NCBI GenBank assembly: GCA_002839765.1
Contig: PGYR01000018.1
Coordinates: 1 to 48,327, forward strand
DNA: 48,327 bases
DNA from: Ignavibacteriae bacterium HGW-Ignavibacteriae-4
Lineage (GTDB): Bacteria > Bacteroidota > Ignavibacteria > Kapaibacteriales > UBA2268
Reading direction: 5' to 3'
Position numbers and translations under genes: made by a program. Below the pieces are notes generated by a model. It worked only from the letters and a program-made list of their open reading frames with translations. It was not told the DNA's origin and ran no database searches. Shown here piece by piece: positions 17,255 through 25,318 of the stretch; within the stretch, counting starts at the first letter, position 1; every line of letters starts with the position of its first letter.

Positions 17255-17738
17255 CTCCGAATTTTAAATTTCCTAATAATCTCATATAATTGGGACTAAA
17301 AGTAATTTCTCTATTTTGTACTTTTAATTCTAAATCACGACTTACATGTCTTAGAAAATCATTATTTTCTTTTAGTTCTTCGCTCTCTTGCAATGCTCTA
17401 ATATTTTTAGGTTTAACTCCACCATCGCCAATTATTAAAATTGTTTTGCCTAAATTTATAAAGTACAATCTTAACTTACTGTTTGGCTTATCGAAAATGG
17501 CTTCAATTTGACTACCTGGAAACCCTTCATTTGGTTTAAAGTAACTCTGCCTGTATCCAGATTCGTTTGAAACTACTTTTAGAATTTCCCATATATATTC
17601 TATTTCACTTAAATGTGAATCTTTATATTTCTCAATAAACCTATTTAATAGCGTATCTTCGCTACCATTTAGTCTTATGCTATATATAGTTGCCTTATCT
17701 CCACACAGCTCTTCTATTTTAACTAATTCATACTTCAT
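17241..17738 (-). CDS. RelE/HigB-like toxin, first gene of a toxin-antitoxin-chaperone module
   Basis: 165 residues. The N-terminal part has alternating strands (KATIYSIRLNG) and helices; the core at about 70-118 reads EGFPGSQIEAIFD...KLRLYFINLGKTILIIGDGGVKPKNIRALQE. This is the RelE/HigB-type pattern of a basic, Arg-containing strand (LRLYF), a hydrophobic strand (ILIIGDGG) and a Lys/Arg turn before the last helix. Such toxins cut mRNA on the ribosome. Toxin-first order is typical of higBA. I recall similar protein pairs from Bacteroides genomes, mostly annotated as hypothetical. The gene follows the helicase-nuclease by 73 bp but has its own candidate promoter and operator. Confidence 0.7.
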   Translation of the reverse strand: MKYELVKIEELCGDKATIYSIRLNGSEDTLLNRFIEKYKDSHLSEIEYIWEILKVVSNESGYRQSYFKPNEGFPGSQIEAIFDKPNSKLRLYFINLGKTILIIGDGGVKPKNIRALQESEELKENNDFLRHVSRDLELKVQNREITFSPNYMRLLGNLKFGDEDE

Positions 17739-17752
17739 ATAATAAACGTTTA

Positions 17753-17760
17753 CAAAGTTA
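17753..17760 (-). promoter_or_regulatory. Candidate -7 element of the TAC operon promoter
   Basis: The minus strand reads TAACTTTG, an exact TAnnTTTG match, 14 bases before the toxin ATG. Nineteen bases upstream the -33 triplet reads TTC instead of TTG. A 10-bp palindrome TAAACGTTTA (17743-17752) lies between this element and the start codon. Transcription from here would give a very short leader. Confidence 0.45.
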
Positions 17761-17765
17761 ACAAA

Positions 17766-17783
17766 TTTTACTTATAAGTGAAA
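17766..17783. promoter_or_regulatory. Candidate autoregulatory operator of the TAC operon
   Basis: An 18-bp imperfect palindrome, TTTTACTTATAAGTGAAA, with a perfect 10-bp core ACTTATAAGT, lies between the -7 element and the expected -33 position. HigA-type antitoxins bind palindromes at exactly such places to repress their own operon. Confidence 0.5.
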
Positions 17784-17811
17784 TATTTTCTAGATTAATC
17801 AATTTAAAAAC

Positions 17812-20800
17812 CTAAGAGTTTAACCAATTTGAGACTTCTTGAATACACTTTTCTAAATCATATTTTAACTGATAAACCCAAAACCTCTTTACTTCCCATC
17901 CTAATTCCACCAATCTTTCATTTCTTAGTTGATCGCGTCTTAAATATTCATTATCCCAATTCTTATGATACATTTCACCATCTATTTCAACATTCAATTT
18001 TCGTTCACCATCGAATAACGCAAAATCTAATTTGTATAAATCTACAGGATATTGTGGAATTGCATTAATTTTTGCTTCCTTTAATTTTAAATAGAATAGT
18101 CTTTCCCATTCTGAAACAACAGAATCATCCATGATAATTGGATAATTTCTTAGTTCATTAACTTTCGACTTTGCATCTTTTTCACCTTCAATTTGAAAAC
18201 TATACTCTACAAAATTTTTGAGATATTCAATACCTGTGTTTACTAAATACTCTCTATCACCAACTACAAAAAGATGGGCTCTTGCTCTAGTAATTGCCAC
18301 ATTGAACAGATTAGGATTGTTCATATAAAAGAAAGTTAGATTCTCATAATTGTTTTGTGACAAAACGGTTGAGAAAATAATAATATCCTTCTCATCTCCT
18401 TGAAATTTATGTATTGTATCAACAGTAAAATCTAACGAGTTTAAAGCCAAATTTAATTCATCATCGTTATTAATTCGTTTCTTAATTTCATTTGTCTGTT
18501 CTCGATACGCAGAAACTATTCCAATTGAGCCATGGTATTTATGTCCTAGAACTATTTCCTTCAATATTTTATATACCTCTTCTACTTCATACTTATTTAT
18601 CAAACTGCCATATGGTGGTCTTACACTTTTACCTTTCACTTCTATCCAATTGAAGGGTTTAAAAAAATCTATTTTGTTCAAACCATCAAGTTTGGTTAGA
18701 ATCCTAAGTTCATCAAAGTAGAATTGATAATTAGAGAAATTTATAATTTGGGGATCTGAACGATAATGATTTCTCAGATTAATCGATTTTACGGGATTTA
18801 TTAAAGTAACTGCTAATTCCAACAATGATTTTTTAAAACTCCAATCAATCTGATCTATTTTATATTTGTTAATCAATTCGTTATCTACTTCGGATTTCAA
18901 ATTATCAATATGGTTTAGCTGCTTACTGTCGCCAATTATCACGACTCTTTTAGCTCTATATAGTAACGGTATTGTGGAAGCAACATCACATTGGCTTGCC
19001 TCGTCTATTATCAATAAGTCAAAATAATTTTTAGTAAATGGAATTTTCTGTGCTGATAAGGAAGTAATTGAAACTGCCTTGAATATGTCTAATAATCTAG
19101 TTTGTATTATTGACTTTCTTCTCCAATCCCTTGAGTTAAGAAACTCCTTAATCTGTTTAAAATAATTATCAGGAACGTCTTTTATTCTTCTTTTATTATA
19201 TAATTTAAAAATAGTTTTTGAGGATTCTATTATGTTAGACTTATCTGTATAAACTGATATATATTCTTTCTCAATACTTTGACTAACTAATTTCGAATAA
19301 ACACTAAAATATTCTTTAACCTTTATAGAATTATTGATAGTCTTATGTAGAACATTCAAAATATTTTTACTATATTCTAGATTATTAGAAATTGATTCTT
19401 CATATGATATAGAATCTCTTTTAAATATTTTTCTAAGTTGATTCATTATCTGTTCAAGTTCATTTTGATAACTTTTTCTATAATAAAACCAAAGTAACTT
19501 CTCAATTAAACTAAGTTTAATTTTTTGAAGCTTTAGAATAGTTCGTTCTAATTTTTCATACATTTCTTTATAATAGTTCACATCAAGTCTATGTAAAACT
19601 TCTATTTTAGTTTTCGAATTCATTTTGATTTCATCAATTTCACTGTCAATGCTATCTAATTGGTTCCTTTGAGACATTAAAGAGTGAATTATTTTTGTTC
19701 TATTACCTAATGTTGATTTTATAGCTTCTCTATTCTTAATTAGATTTTCAAATTCGATCTCTTCATTTCTATTGAATGTAGTACTTAATAAACTACTACA
19801 ATATTCATCGAAATTATTATCAGTATCTTTGCCTAATCTCAATAAAAAGGGCTTCTTACCTGCAAGATTATTTGTCCTTTCTTTAACTACATTTACTGCT
19901 TGATTATTCTTACTAGTAAAAATCACTTTTTGATTGTTTTCTACTGCATTAATTAAAATATTTGTAACCACCTGAGATTTACCAGTTCCTGGGGGACCTT
20001 GAATAATAGTTAAATTCCTTGATAACGAGTTCTCAACAGCTTGTCGCTGTTCATCATTGAGATTGGTATATGGATTTATGCTGAAGCTATTGTTCTTTTC
20101 TTCTTCATCTAAACCGAAAAAAAGATTATATAGAGCTGTTCCTTCAAAAGCACTATCTTCCTTTTGACTTAACAATAAAAGTTCGCTTTCAAGACCTTTG
20201 GTGAAATTGGATTTATCTCCAATGAAAATCATTGCTTTATTATACACCCCTCCATAGTTCACATTATTAAAATCAATATTTGGTTTATCTAAATAATCAA
20301 AATCAAATTGATTTCTATAATTCCAGTAACTTTTAGTTCTCTCAAATAATTCAGTAAAATATATTTTGTATTCACTTAAGCTTAATTTTGCTAAATGTTT
20401 CTCAACATCAACAAATTCTTGAATAGATTCATAATCCGAAGTATTTTTACTTAGTTTAAAAGCAGATTTATTAAGGATTGGATTTTCTATATTCACCTTA
20501 ATTCTATAATTATCTGTAATTTCAATATTGAAATAAACTATTGGTGTGGCTTTCAGTTCAAAAAGTCGATTGAAGCTTTTCTTTTTCTTAAAGTAAAATG
20601 GATAACCATAGTAAATATCAGTACTATTCTTATCTTTATTATTTAGCTTCACAAGCTTATCTATTGTAGCCCAATTTGCATCCCCCACTTTCAGAATATA
20701 TTCTTTTTCAAGAAGATTCAAATTTTTACTAATTATATAATTTCTTTCGTCTTCAGTATTCTTAATGATAAAACTAAAATCATCCCTTGTATTTGCTAAA

Positions 20801-20844
20801 CAATCAAGATAGTATTTACATAATTGAGCAATTTCTTTACTCAC
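17812..20844 (-). CDS. SF1 (UPF1-like) helicase with C-terminal DUF559/Vsr-like nuclease
   Basis: 1010 residues. The N-terminal region (1-255) is unassigned. The helicase core begins with a Q-motif (LNDEQRQAV, about 262-270) and Walker A G283-PPGTG-K289-S. A coiled, charged insertion (about 360-590) precedes motif II D614-E-A-S, motif III GDSKQL (638-643), a UPF1-like C-terminal RecA domain (GIVSAYREQ, TVDTIHKFQGDEKDIII) and motif VI ITRARAHLFVVGD. The last 100 residues form a PD-(D/E)XK nuclease of the DUF559/Vsr type: D940, E953-x-D955-G, RRDQLRNERLVELGWEV-RFW. Helicase-nuclease fusions of this type are common in phage-defence islands. Start is GTG, overlapping the acetoacetyl-CoA synthetase stop (GTGA). 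The gene is far more AT-rich than that neighbour. Confidence 0.88.
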   Translation of the reverse strand: MSKEIAQLCKYYLDCLANTRDDFSFIIKNTEDERNYIISKNLNLLEKEYILKVGDANWATIDKLVKLNNKDKNSTDIYYGYPFYFKKKKSFNRLFELKATPIVYFNIEITDNYRIKVNIENPILNKSAFKLSKNTSDYESIQEFVDVEKHLAKLSLSEYKIYFTELFERTKSYWNYRNQFDFDYLDKPNIDFNNVNYGGVYNKAMIFIGDKSNFTKGLESELLLLSQKEDSAFEGTALYNLFFGLDEEEKNNSFSINPYTNLNDEQRQAVENSLSRNLTIIQGPPGTGKSQVVTNILINAVENNQKVIFTSKNNQAVNVVKERTNNLAGKKPFLLRLGKDTDNNFDEYCSSLLSTTFNRNEEIEFENLIKNREAIKSTLGNRTKIIHSLMSQRNQLDSIDSEIDEIKMNSKTKIEVLHRLDVNYYKEMYEKLERTILKLQKIKLSLIEKLLWFYYRKSYQNELEQIMNQLRKIFKRDSISYEESISNNLEYSKNILNVLHKTINNSIKVKEYFSVYSKLVSQSIEKEYISVYTDKSNIIESSKTIFKLYNKRRIKDVPDNYFKQIKEFLNSRDWRRKSIIQTRLLDIFKAVSITSLSAQKIPFTKNYFDLLIIDEASQCDVASTIPLLYRAKRVVIIGDSKQLNHIDNLKSEVDNELINKYKIDQIDWSFKKSLLELAVTLINPVKSINLRNHYRSDPQIINFSNYQFYFDELRILTKLDGLNKIDFFKPFNWIEVKGKSVRPPYGSLINKYEVEEVYKILKEIVLGHKYHGSIGIVSAYREQTNEIKKRINNDDELNLALNSLDFTVDTIHKFQGDEKDIIIFSTVLSQNNYENLTFFYMNNPNLFNVAITRARAHLFVVGDREYLVNTGIEYLKNFVEYSFQIEGEKDAKSKVNELRNYPIIMDDSVVSEWERLFYLKLKEAKINAIPQYPVDLYKLDFALFDGERKLNVEIDGEMYHKNWDNEYLRRDQLRNERLVELGWEVKRFWVYQLKYDLEKCIQEVSNWLNS

Positions 20845-22790
20845 ACCAGCCCCACATACTCATCTAGGCAGTCGGGATTAGCAAGGGCGGAGCGGTTCTT
20901 CACTTCTTCGCCATTCACTATTTTGGTGACAGCTAGCTCTACTTTCTTTCCACTTAAGGTTACTGGTATGTCATTCACTTGGCGGATAACTGCCGGTATG
21001 TGGCGGGGGGTTGCTCCCTTGCGTATATTATCTTTGATAGTGACTACTAGGTCTGGGGTTAGCTCCTCGCCATCACGTAGGGTTACGAATAGCACTACTC
21101 GAGTGTCTGATTCATATTGCTGACCTACTACTATACTGGATGTGATTTCGGGCATAGCTTCTACTATTCGGTATATCTCGGCTGTACCAATTCGGATACC
21201 ACCGGGGTTGAGTGTTGCGTCTGAGCGGCCATAGACTATTACTCCACCGCGTTCGGTTATCTCTATGTAGTCGCCGTGTCGCCATATCCCCTCGTAGTAA
21301 TCGAAGTATGCACCGAAGTATTTTTCGTCTTGTGGGTCATCCCAAAAGTGGGTTGGCATACAAGGGAATGGCGGATGGCATATTAGCTCGCCTTTTTCAC
21401 CAATTACCTCTTCCCCTTCGTCAGAGAGTGCTCGAACGTCCATACCGAGGCCGCGGCTCTGTATCTCTTCGTCATATACTCCGAGCATTGGGTTGCCGAG
21501 CATAAAGCAAGATACGATGTCCGTACCGCCGCTTATCGAGGCAAGCTGTACATCGGGCTTCACTTTGCTGTATACCCATTGGTAGTTCTCTGTTACTAGA
21601 GGAGAGCCAGTCGAGTAGATTGTTTTTAGTTCTTCGAGATAATAGTTTTCATCGGGCTCGATTCCTTCTTTTTGGCAGTGTGTTAAGAATTTGGGGCTAG
21701 TGCCGAGTGCCTTGATTTTCTCTTTGGATGCCTCGCTCCACATTATACTAGCATCGGGGTAAGTTGGGCTACCGTCGAATAGGTATAGAGTCGCTCCTAC
21801 TGAAAGTCCACCAACTAGCCAGTTCCACATCATCCATCCACAAGTGGTGAAATAGCTGAGTACGTCGCCCTTGCTCAGATCTCCGTGCAGGTAATGCTCC
21901 TTGAAATGTTGGAGTAAAGTGCCACCAGCACCGTGGACTATACACTTCGGTATGCCGGTAGTACCAGATGAATACATAATATATACTGGGTGGTCGAATG
22001 GTAGTTGTTCGAACTCTATTTGCTCTGCGGAATTGTCCACCATTGTGCTGAAAGTCGTGTATTTATCGCCCTCTAGCATTGGTACGTCTATCTCTTCTAG
22101 AATTATTACTTTTTCTATTGAGTCTATGCTTTCTACTATTTGAGCAAGCTTTTCTGATGTGTCGTAGGGCTTTCCGTTGTAAGAATATCCGTTGACAGCT
22201 ATTAGCACTTTTGGCTTTATCTGTCCGAATCTATCCATTATCCCTTGGAAACCGAAGTCAGGCGAACTAGATGACCATATTGCCCCAATCGAAGTTGCCG
22301 CTAACATACACACAATAGTTTCGGGTACATTGGTAACGAATCCAGCTACTCTGTCGCCTTTGACTACGCCTAGCTGACGCATAGAGTGAGCCATTTTCAC
22401 CACTTGGCGGTAAAGCTGACTATGACTAATACGTGTGTTTGCCTTGCCTTCTCTGTGGGCTATTAGAGCAGTTGTGTTGTCTCTGTATTTGAGTAGGTTT
22501 TCGGCAAAGTTAAGTTTTGCCCCCGGAAACCAGATTGGTCGAGGAACTTTCTTGCGGTTCAAATCCTCCATATATACATCACTATACATTTCGGAGTGCT
22601 TGACATCTGCTAAGTTCCAGACTTCTTTCCAAAATTCTTTTTTATTTTCGACAGACCATTTGTGTAGGTCTGCATAAGAGTCCATTTCCAGATTGTACTT
22701 ACTATTGACGTCGGTCATTAGCTTGTACATATTGGTGCTTTTTATCTGTTCTTCTGTTGGTTGCCAGTAGGGTTGCTTATTGTCAGTCAT
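20841..22790 (-). CDS. Acetoacetyl-CoA synthetase (acetoacetate-CoA ligase)
   Basis: A 649-residue ANL-superfamily ligase of the length typical for acetoacetate-CoA ligase. It makes acetoacetyl-CoA from acetoacetate, ATP and CoA via an acyl-adenylate. Visible features are the N-terminal W-x-P and YADLHKWSVEN segment, WFPGAKLNFAENLL, SSSSPDFG, the P-loop-like AMP motif Y273-SSGTTGIPK and the C-terminal hinge and catalytic lysine region (YGRSDATLNPGGIRIGTAEIY, then PVTLSGKKVE). Base composition is near half G+C by eye, higher than anything around it. The stop is shared with the GTG of the helicase-nuclease gene, so the promoter upstream of this gene probably drives both. Confidence 0.92.
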   Translation of the reverse strand: MTDNKQPYWQPTEEQIKSTNMYKLMTDVNSKYNLEMDSYADLHKWSVENKKEFWKEVWNLADVKHSEMYSDVYMEDLNRKKVPRPIWFPGAKLNFAENLLKYRDNTTALIAHREGKANTRISHSQLYRQVVKMAHSMRQLGVVKGDRVAGFVTNVPETIVCMLAATSIGAIWSSSSPDFGFQGIMDRFGQIKPKVLIAVNGYSYNGKPYDTSEKLAQIVESIDSIEKVIILEEIDVPMLEGDKYTTFSTMVDNSAEQIEFEQLPFDHPVYIMYSSGTTGIPKCIVHGAGGTLLQHFKEHYLHGDLSKGDVLSYFTTCGWMMWNWLVGGLSVGATLYLFDGSPTYPDASIMWSEASKEKIKALGTSPKFLTHCQKEGIEPDENYYLEELKTIYSTGSPLVTENYQWVYSKVKPDVQLASISGGTDIVSCFMLGNPMLGVYDEEIQSRGLGMDVRALSDEGEEVIGEKGELICHPPFPCMPTHFWDDPQDEKYFGAYFDYYEGIWRHGDYIEITERGGVIVYGRSDATLNPGGIRIGTAEIYRIVEAMPEITSSIVVGQQYESDTRVVLFVTLRDGEELTPDLVVTIKDNIRKGATPRHIPAVIRQVNDIPVTLSGKKVELAVTKIVNGEEVKNRSALANPDCLDEYVGLV

Positions 22791-22820
22791 TTTATTGTCT
22801 TTTCTATATTATGGTTAATA

Positions 22821-22851
22821 TAAAAATAGCACAAATTGAGCTAAATGACAA
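22821..22851 (-). promoter_or_regulatory. Candidate promoter of the acetoacetyl-CoA synthetase gene
   Basis: On the minus strand a TTG (22851-22849), a 20-base spacer and TATTTTTA (22828-22821, one mismatch to TAnnTTTG) end about 30 bases before the ATG. This is a reasonable fit to the Bacteroidota promoter form. It would also drive the downstream helicase-nuclease. Confidence 0.35.
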
Positions 22852-22853
22852 GA

Positions 22854-22880
22854 GGAGAAGATTAAACTTTAATCTTCTCC
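22854..22880. terminator. Hairpin downstream of the TraB/GumN gene
   Basis: Perfect arms GGAGAAGATT / AATCTTCTCC with a 7-base loop (AAACTTT) lie 34 bp past the stop at 22915. The better T-run lies on the plus strand (CCCCTTTATTT), so efficiency on the minus strand is uncertain. Confidence 0.5.
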
Positions 22881-22914
22881 CCTTTATTTCATTTAAGTGT
22901 TTACTCTTCTCTTA

Positions 22915-23799
22915 CTAGAAATTAGTAATCTTATATTTGTCTGTTTTTTTAAGCTGATTGATAATGCCTCGCTCACCGATTATGTGACCCGCACCGACTA
23001 CTATGAATATAGTCTTGTCTTCCTTCAGCCATTCCTCGACTTTCTTTGTCATATTATCATTTCTCTCATCTATTATCTTTTCGTACATCTCCTCTAATTC
23101 GGGGTACTCATATCTAGAGCTATCCAATATATGTTGTAATTCTGCTTTATTTCCAGTTTTCCAAGCATTAATCATTCTATCTACCTCTGTTTCAGGCTCT
23201 TCAGAATTATCTAACGTATAATTGATAAAACTATCTCCAACGTTATCAAACTGAGAAAGTAAATCCATTTGGTAATCGACAGTTTCTAATTCTCTTACCT
23301 TTTTACTATCATTTGTGGCTTTAGTCATGAAGTGTTGGTCTATTCCCAAAGCAGCGTCATATCCGGCACCTCGGAGCATACTAGTTTGAACAGACATAGC
23401 CGCAGCCCAAGGTCTCATATTCCCAAACATAGATTCTGTCATTCCCATAGAGGAAAATTTTTGTCTAAGCTTTTCGTAATTCTCTGCACTAATCCTATCT
23501 TTCAATTTAGTTCCATCAGTATATGTCATGTATTTCATAAATAACATTGGATCTGCTTTGGTCATATCTATTTCGAATGCAACTATATCACTACCTCTGT
23601 ATGCCTCTTCTATTCGATAGTCCAGAGGGTACATATTCTGCTTGGCTACGTGTATAGAACCAAGAAGGAATATATGCGAATTTCCATCATCTACTTTCCA
23701 CAAAAAAGTTTCCTCCGTATTCTCTGTTTTTAAAATAGAACAAGATACTGTTACAAGTGAAGCTATTGCTAGCAATAAAATTAATCTAATTTTTTTCAT
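22915..23799 (-). CDS. TraB/GumN-family lipoprotein
   Basis: 294 residues. A lipoprotein signal ends in the lipobox VTVSC with C20 as the lipidated residue. The mature part has the TraB/GumN (TIKI-like) signature: FLWKV...SHIFLLGSIHVAK near the start, VAFEIDM, RPWAAAMSVQ, GYDAALGIDQHFM and the C-terminal VVGAGHIIGERGIINQLKK. These conserved H, E and G residues are the putative metal-dependent hydrolase centre shared with TIKI proteases. The substrate in bacteria is not established. It is probably anchored in the periplasmic or outer-membrane leaflet, and transcribed alone. Confidence 0.88.
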   Translation of the reverse strand: MKKIRLILLLAIASLVTVSCSILKTENTEETFLWKVDDGNSHIFLLGSIHVAKQNMYPLDYRIEEAYRGSDIVAFEIDMTKADPMLFMKYMTYTDGTKLKDRISAENYEKLRQKFSSMGMTESMFGNMRPWAAAMSVQTSMLRGAGYDAALGIDQHFMTKATNDSKKVRELETVDYQMDLLSQFDNVGDSFINYTLDNSEEPETEVDRMINAWKTGNKAELQHILDSSRYEYPELEEMYEKIIDERNDNMTKKVEEWLKEDKTIFIVVGAGHIIGERGIINQLKKTDKYKITNF

Positions 23800-23969
23800 T
23801 TTTTTTATTTTTAGTTAGTACAGTTATATAATGATAAATATATGAAAAAATTCGCAATTGAAACTCTATTTCACTTTTATTCATTTTATATTTATTAATC
23901 AATTAGTCCTTAATCTAATGGTCTCCATAGACAAGACTTTTATCTACTTACCTGAAACGCTATATTAAA

Positions 23970-24110
23970 CTAAGTATTGCAAGTAATATAAGCAATTCTC
24001 ACTTCGTATGTAGTACTTTGAGCAAAAGTACTATTTATAGTAAAAAACAGCAACGCATTTACAGCTATTGCAGATGTTACTAATTTAGTAAACTGATTAT
24101 TCTTCCAAAT
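23970..24110 (-). pseudogene. Short remnant with intact signal peptide, perhaps of a metal-binding (HMA-type) protein
   Basis: In a frame different from the adaptor gene, after a TAA, the minus strand reads 46 codons: a KNNQFTKLVTSAIAVNALLF start, a hydrophobic core and STFAQ cleavage site, then TTYEVRIAYITCNT and TAG at 23972-23970. The only in-frame starts are non-standard (ATT at 24110), and it overlaps the adaptor's 3' end by 14 bases. Small exported heavy-metal-associated proteins often follow czcCBA-type genes in Bacteroidota, and their motif is xxTCxxC; here the frame stops right at TCNT. I infer a decayed gene. A hairpin TAGTACTTT / AAAGTACTA (24011-24033) lies inside it. Confidence 0.4.
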
Positions 24111-25287
24111 TCCTTAGTGCTGACAATATGGAATATGCATTTTTCGTTACAATTTTTGCATTATTGATATCCATACTATCTGATAAAGTAATTGCAGTAT
24201 ATCCTTCTTGCTCAACACCTTTTTTGATCTGCTCTAATTGAAAGTTAACAGAGCCATTCTTTTCACTCAATTCCAAAATAATGAAATCCTTGCCTTCCAA
24301 CTGCACTATGGCATCCCTTGGAACAGCCATTTGTTGTTGTGTTCCAGTTTCTACCCAAGCTTTGACATACATTCCTGGGAGCAAGCCTTTTTGATTACTC
24401 GTTATATGGCAATGTACGGGAATACTACGATTTTCTCCAGCCGATTTACCAATAAGAAATATTTTTGCTACGCGATTAAAATTGTTTTCGTTTGCGAGCG
24501 AAAACTTAACCGATTGACCTTCTTCCAACAGACCTAAATCTTTTTCGAAAACGTTTAAAGCTAGATGGATATCATCTAGGTTTATTAGTTCAAAGATTAC
24601 ATCGTGTGGAGTTACATAATCGCCAATATTCTTATTGCTTACCTTTACAAACCCTGATATAGGTGCATAAAGATTAGCAGTTCTGGTTATGTTGCCTTTT
24701 TGAACAGATGTTTTATTTATTCCCGCCAATTCTAATTGTTGCTCATATCCTTTGATACGAGCTTTCATAACATTCAATTCTGAAGTAATCTGTTGAAACG
24801 TTTTTGCAGAATTTATATCTTCATCACGCAATTTTTGCTGACGTTGATACTCTTCTTCGAGAAATTGAAGTTTGCTCAAACTTTCCAAATAATTCTGTTG
24901 GATATTTATAAATTCAGGATTCTCAATAGTGGCTATAACTTGTCCTTTCTTTACCGCTTCACCAGGTATTAATGCTGCTGATTTTATGTAACCACCTAAA
25001 GGCGCTGAAACAGAGGCCATACTTTTTGGTTCTATATCTATTAGACCAGTAATTTTGATGATATTACTCAAATTTCTCATTTCTACTTGACCAGTTTCTA
25101 TGCTAGCCAGATTGTATTGGGCTTTTGTCAAGCTTATCTTATATACTCTATTTGATGCCGTTGCTCCTTGATTAACATTTGTTTCAGCAGGAGTTCCATT
25201 TTCTTTATTGTCTTTGTTTCCGCAAGCCGTAATTAGTATTATCGACAATAACAATGCAGAAATTTTTGTGATAGATTTTATATTCAT
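24097..25287 (-). CDS. RND efflux periplasmic adaptor (CzcB/CusB type) lipoprotein
   Basis: 396 residues. A lipoprotein signal with lipobox ITAC places the lipid on C22. The mature part has the membrane fusion protein layout: a barrel-sandwich half (IDIEPKSMASVSAPLGGYIKSA, GEAVKKGQVIATIENPEF), an alpha-helical hairpin of about 60 residues (NYLESLSKLQFLEEEYQRQQ...KARIKGYEQQLELAG), the second lipoyl half (LYAPISGFVKVSNKNIGDYV) and beta-barrel and membrane-proximal domains. It links the inner-membrane pump to the outer-membrane channel. It lies 31 bp downstream of the CzcA-TolC fusion gene on the same strand, so they are co-transcribed. No His-rich metal-binding N-terminus is seen. Confidence 0.92.
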   Translation of the reverse strand: MNIKSITKISALLLSIILITACGNKDNKENGTPAETNVNQGATASNRVYKISLTKAQYNLASIETGQVEMRNLSNIIKITGLIDIEPKSMASVSAPLGGYIKSAALIPGEAVKKGQVIATIENPEFINIQQNYLESLSKLQFLEEEYQRQQKLRDEDINSAKTFQQITSELNVMKARIKGYEQQLELAGINKTSVQKGNITRTANLYAPISGFVKVSNKNIGDYVTPHDVIFELINLDDIHLALNVFEKDLGLLEEGQSVKFSLANENNFNRVAKIFLIGKSAGENRSIPVHCHITSNQKGLLPGMYVKAWVETGTQQQMAVPRDAIVQLEGKDFIILELSEKNGSVNFQLEQIKKGVEQEGYTAITLSDSMDINNAKIVTKNAYSILSALRNLEE

Positions 25288-25318
25288 TTTTATTTTTCCT
25301 TTTAATTTAGAATCGATA

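Noticed and set aside
16000-20850. An integrated phage or insertion sequence carrying the TAC cassette
   Set aside because: No integrase, transposase, terminal inverted repeats bracketing the whole block or tRNA target is visible. tRNA-Pro lies 16 kb away with no duplicated end seen.
20824-22677. Several frames on the plus strand across acetoacetyl-CoA synthetase
   Set aside because: They are antisense shadows produced by the higher G+C content of that gene.
24011-24033. Hairpin TAGTACTTT/AAAGTACTA as terminator of the efflux operon
   Set aside because: No T-run follows on the minus strand and it lies inside the remnant reading frame, so I list it only as a hairpin there.
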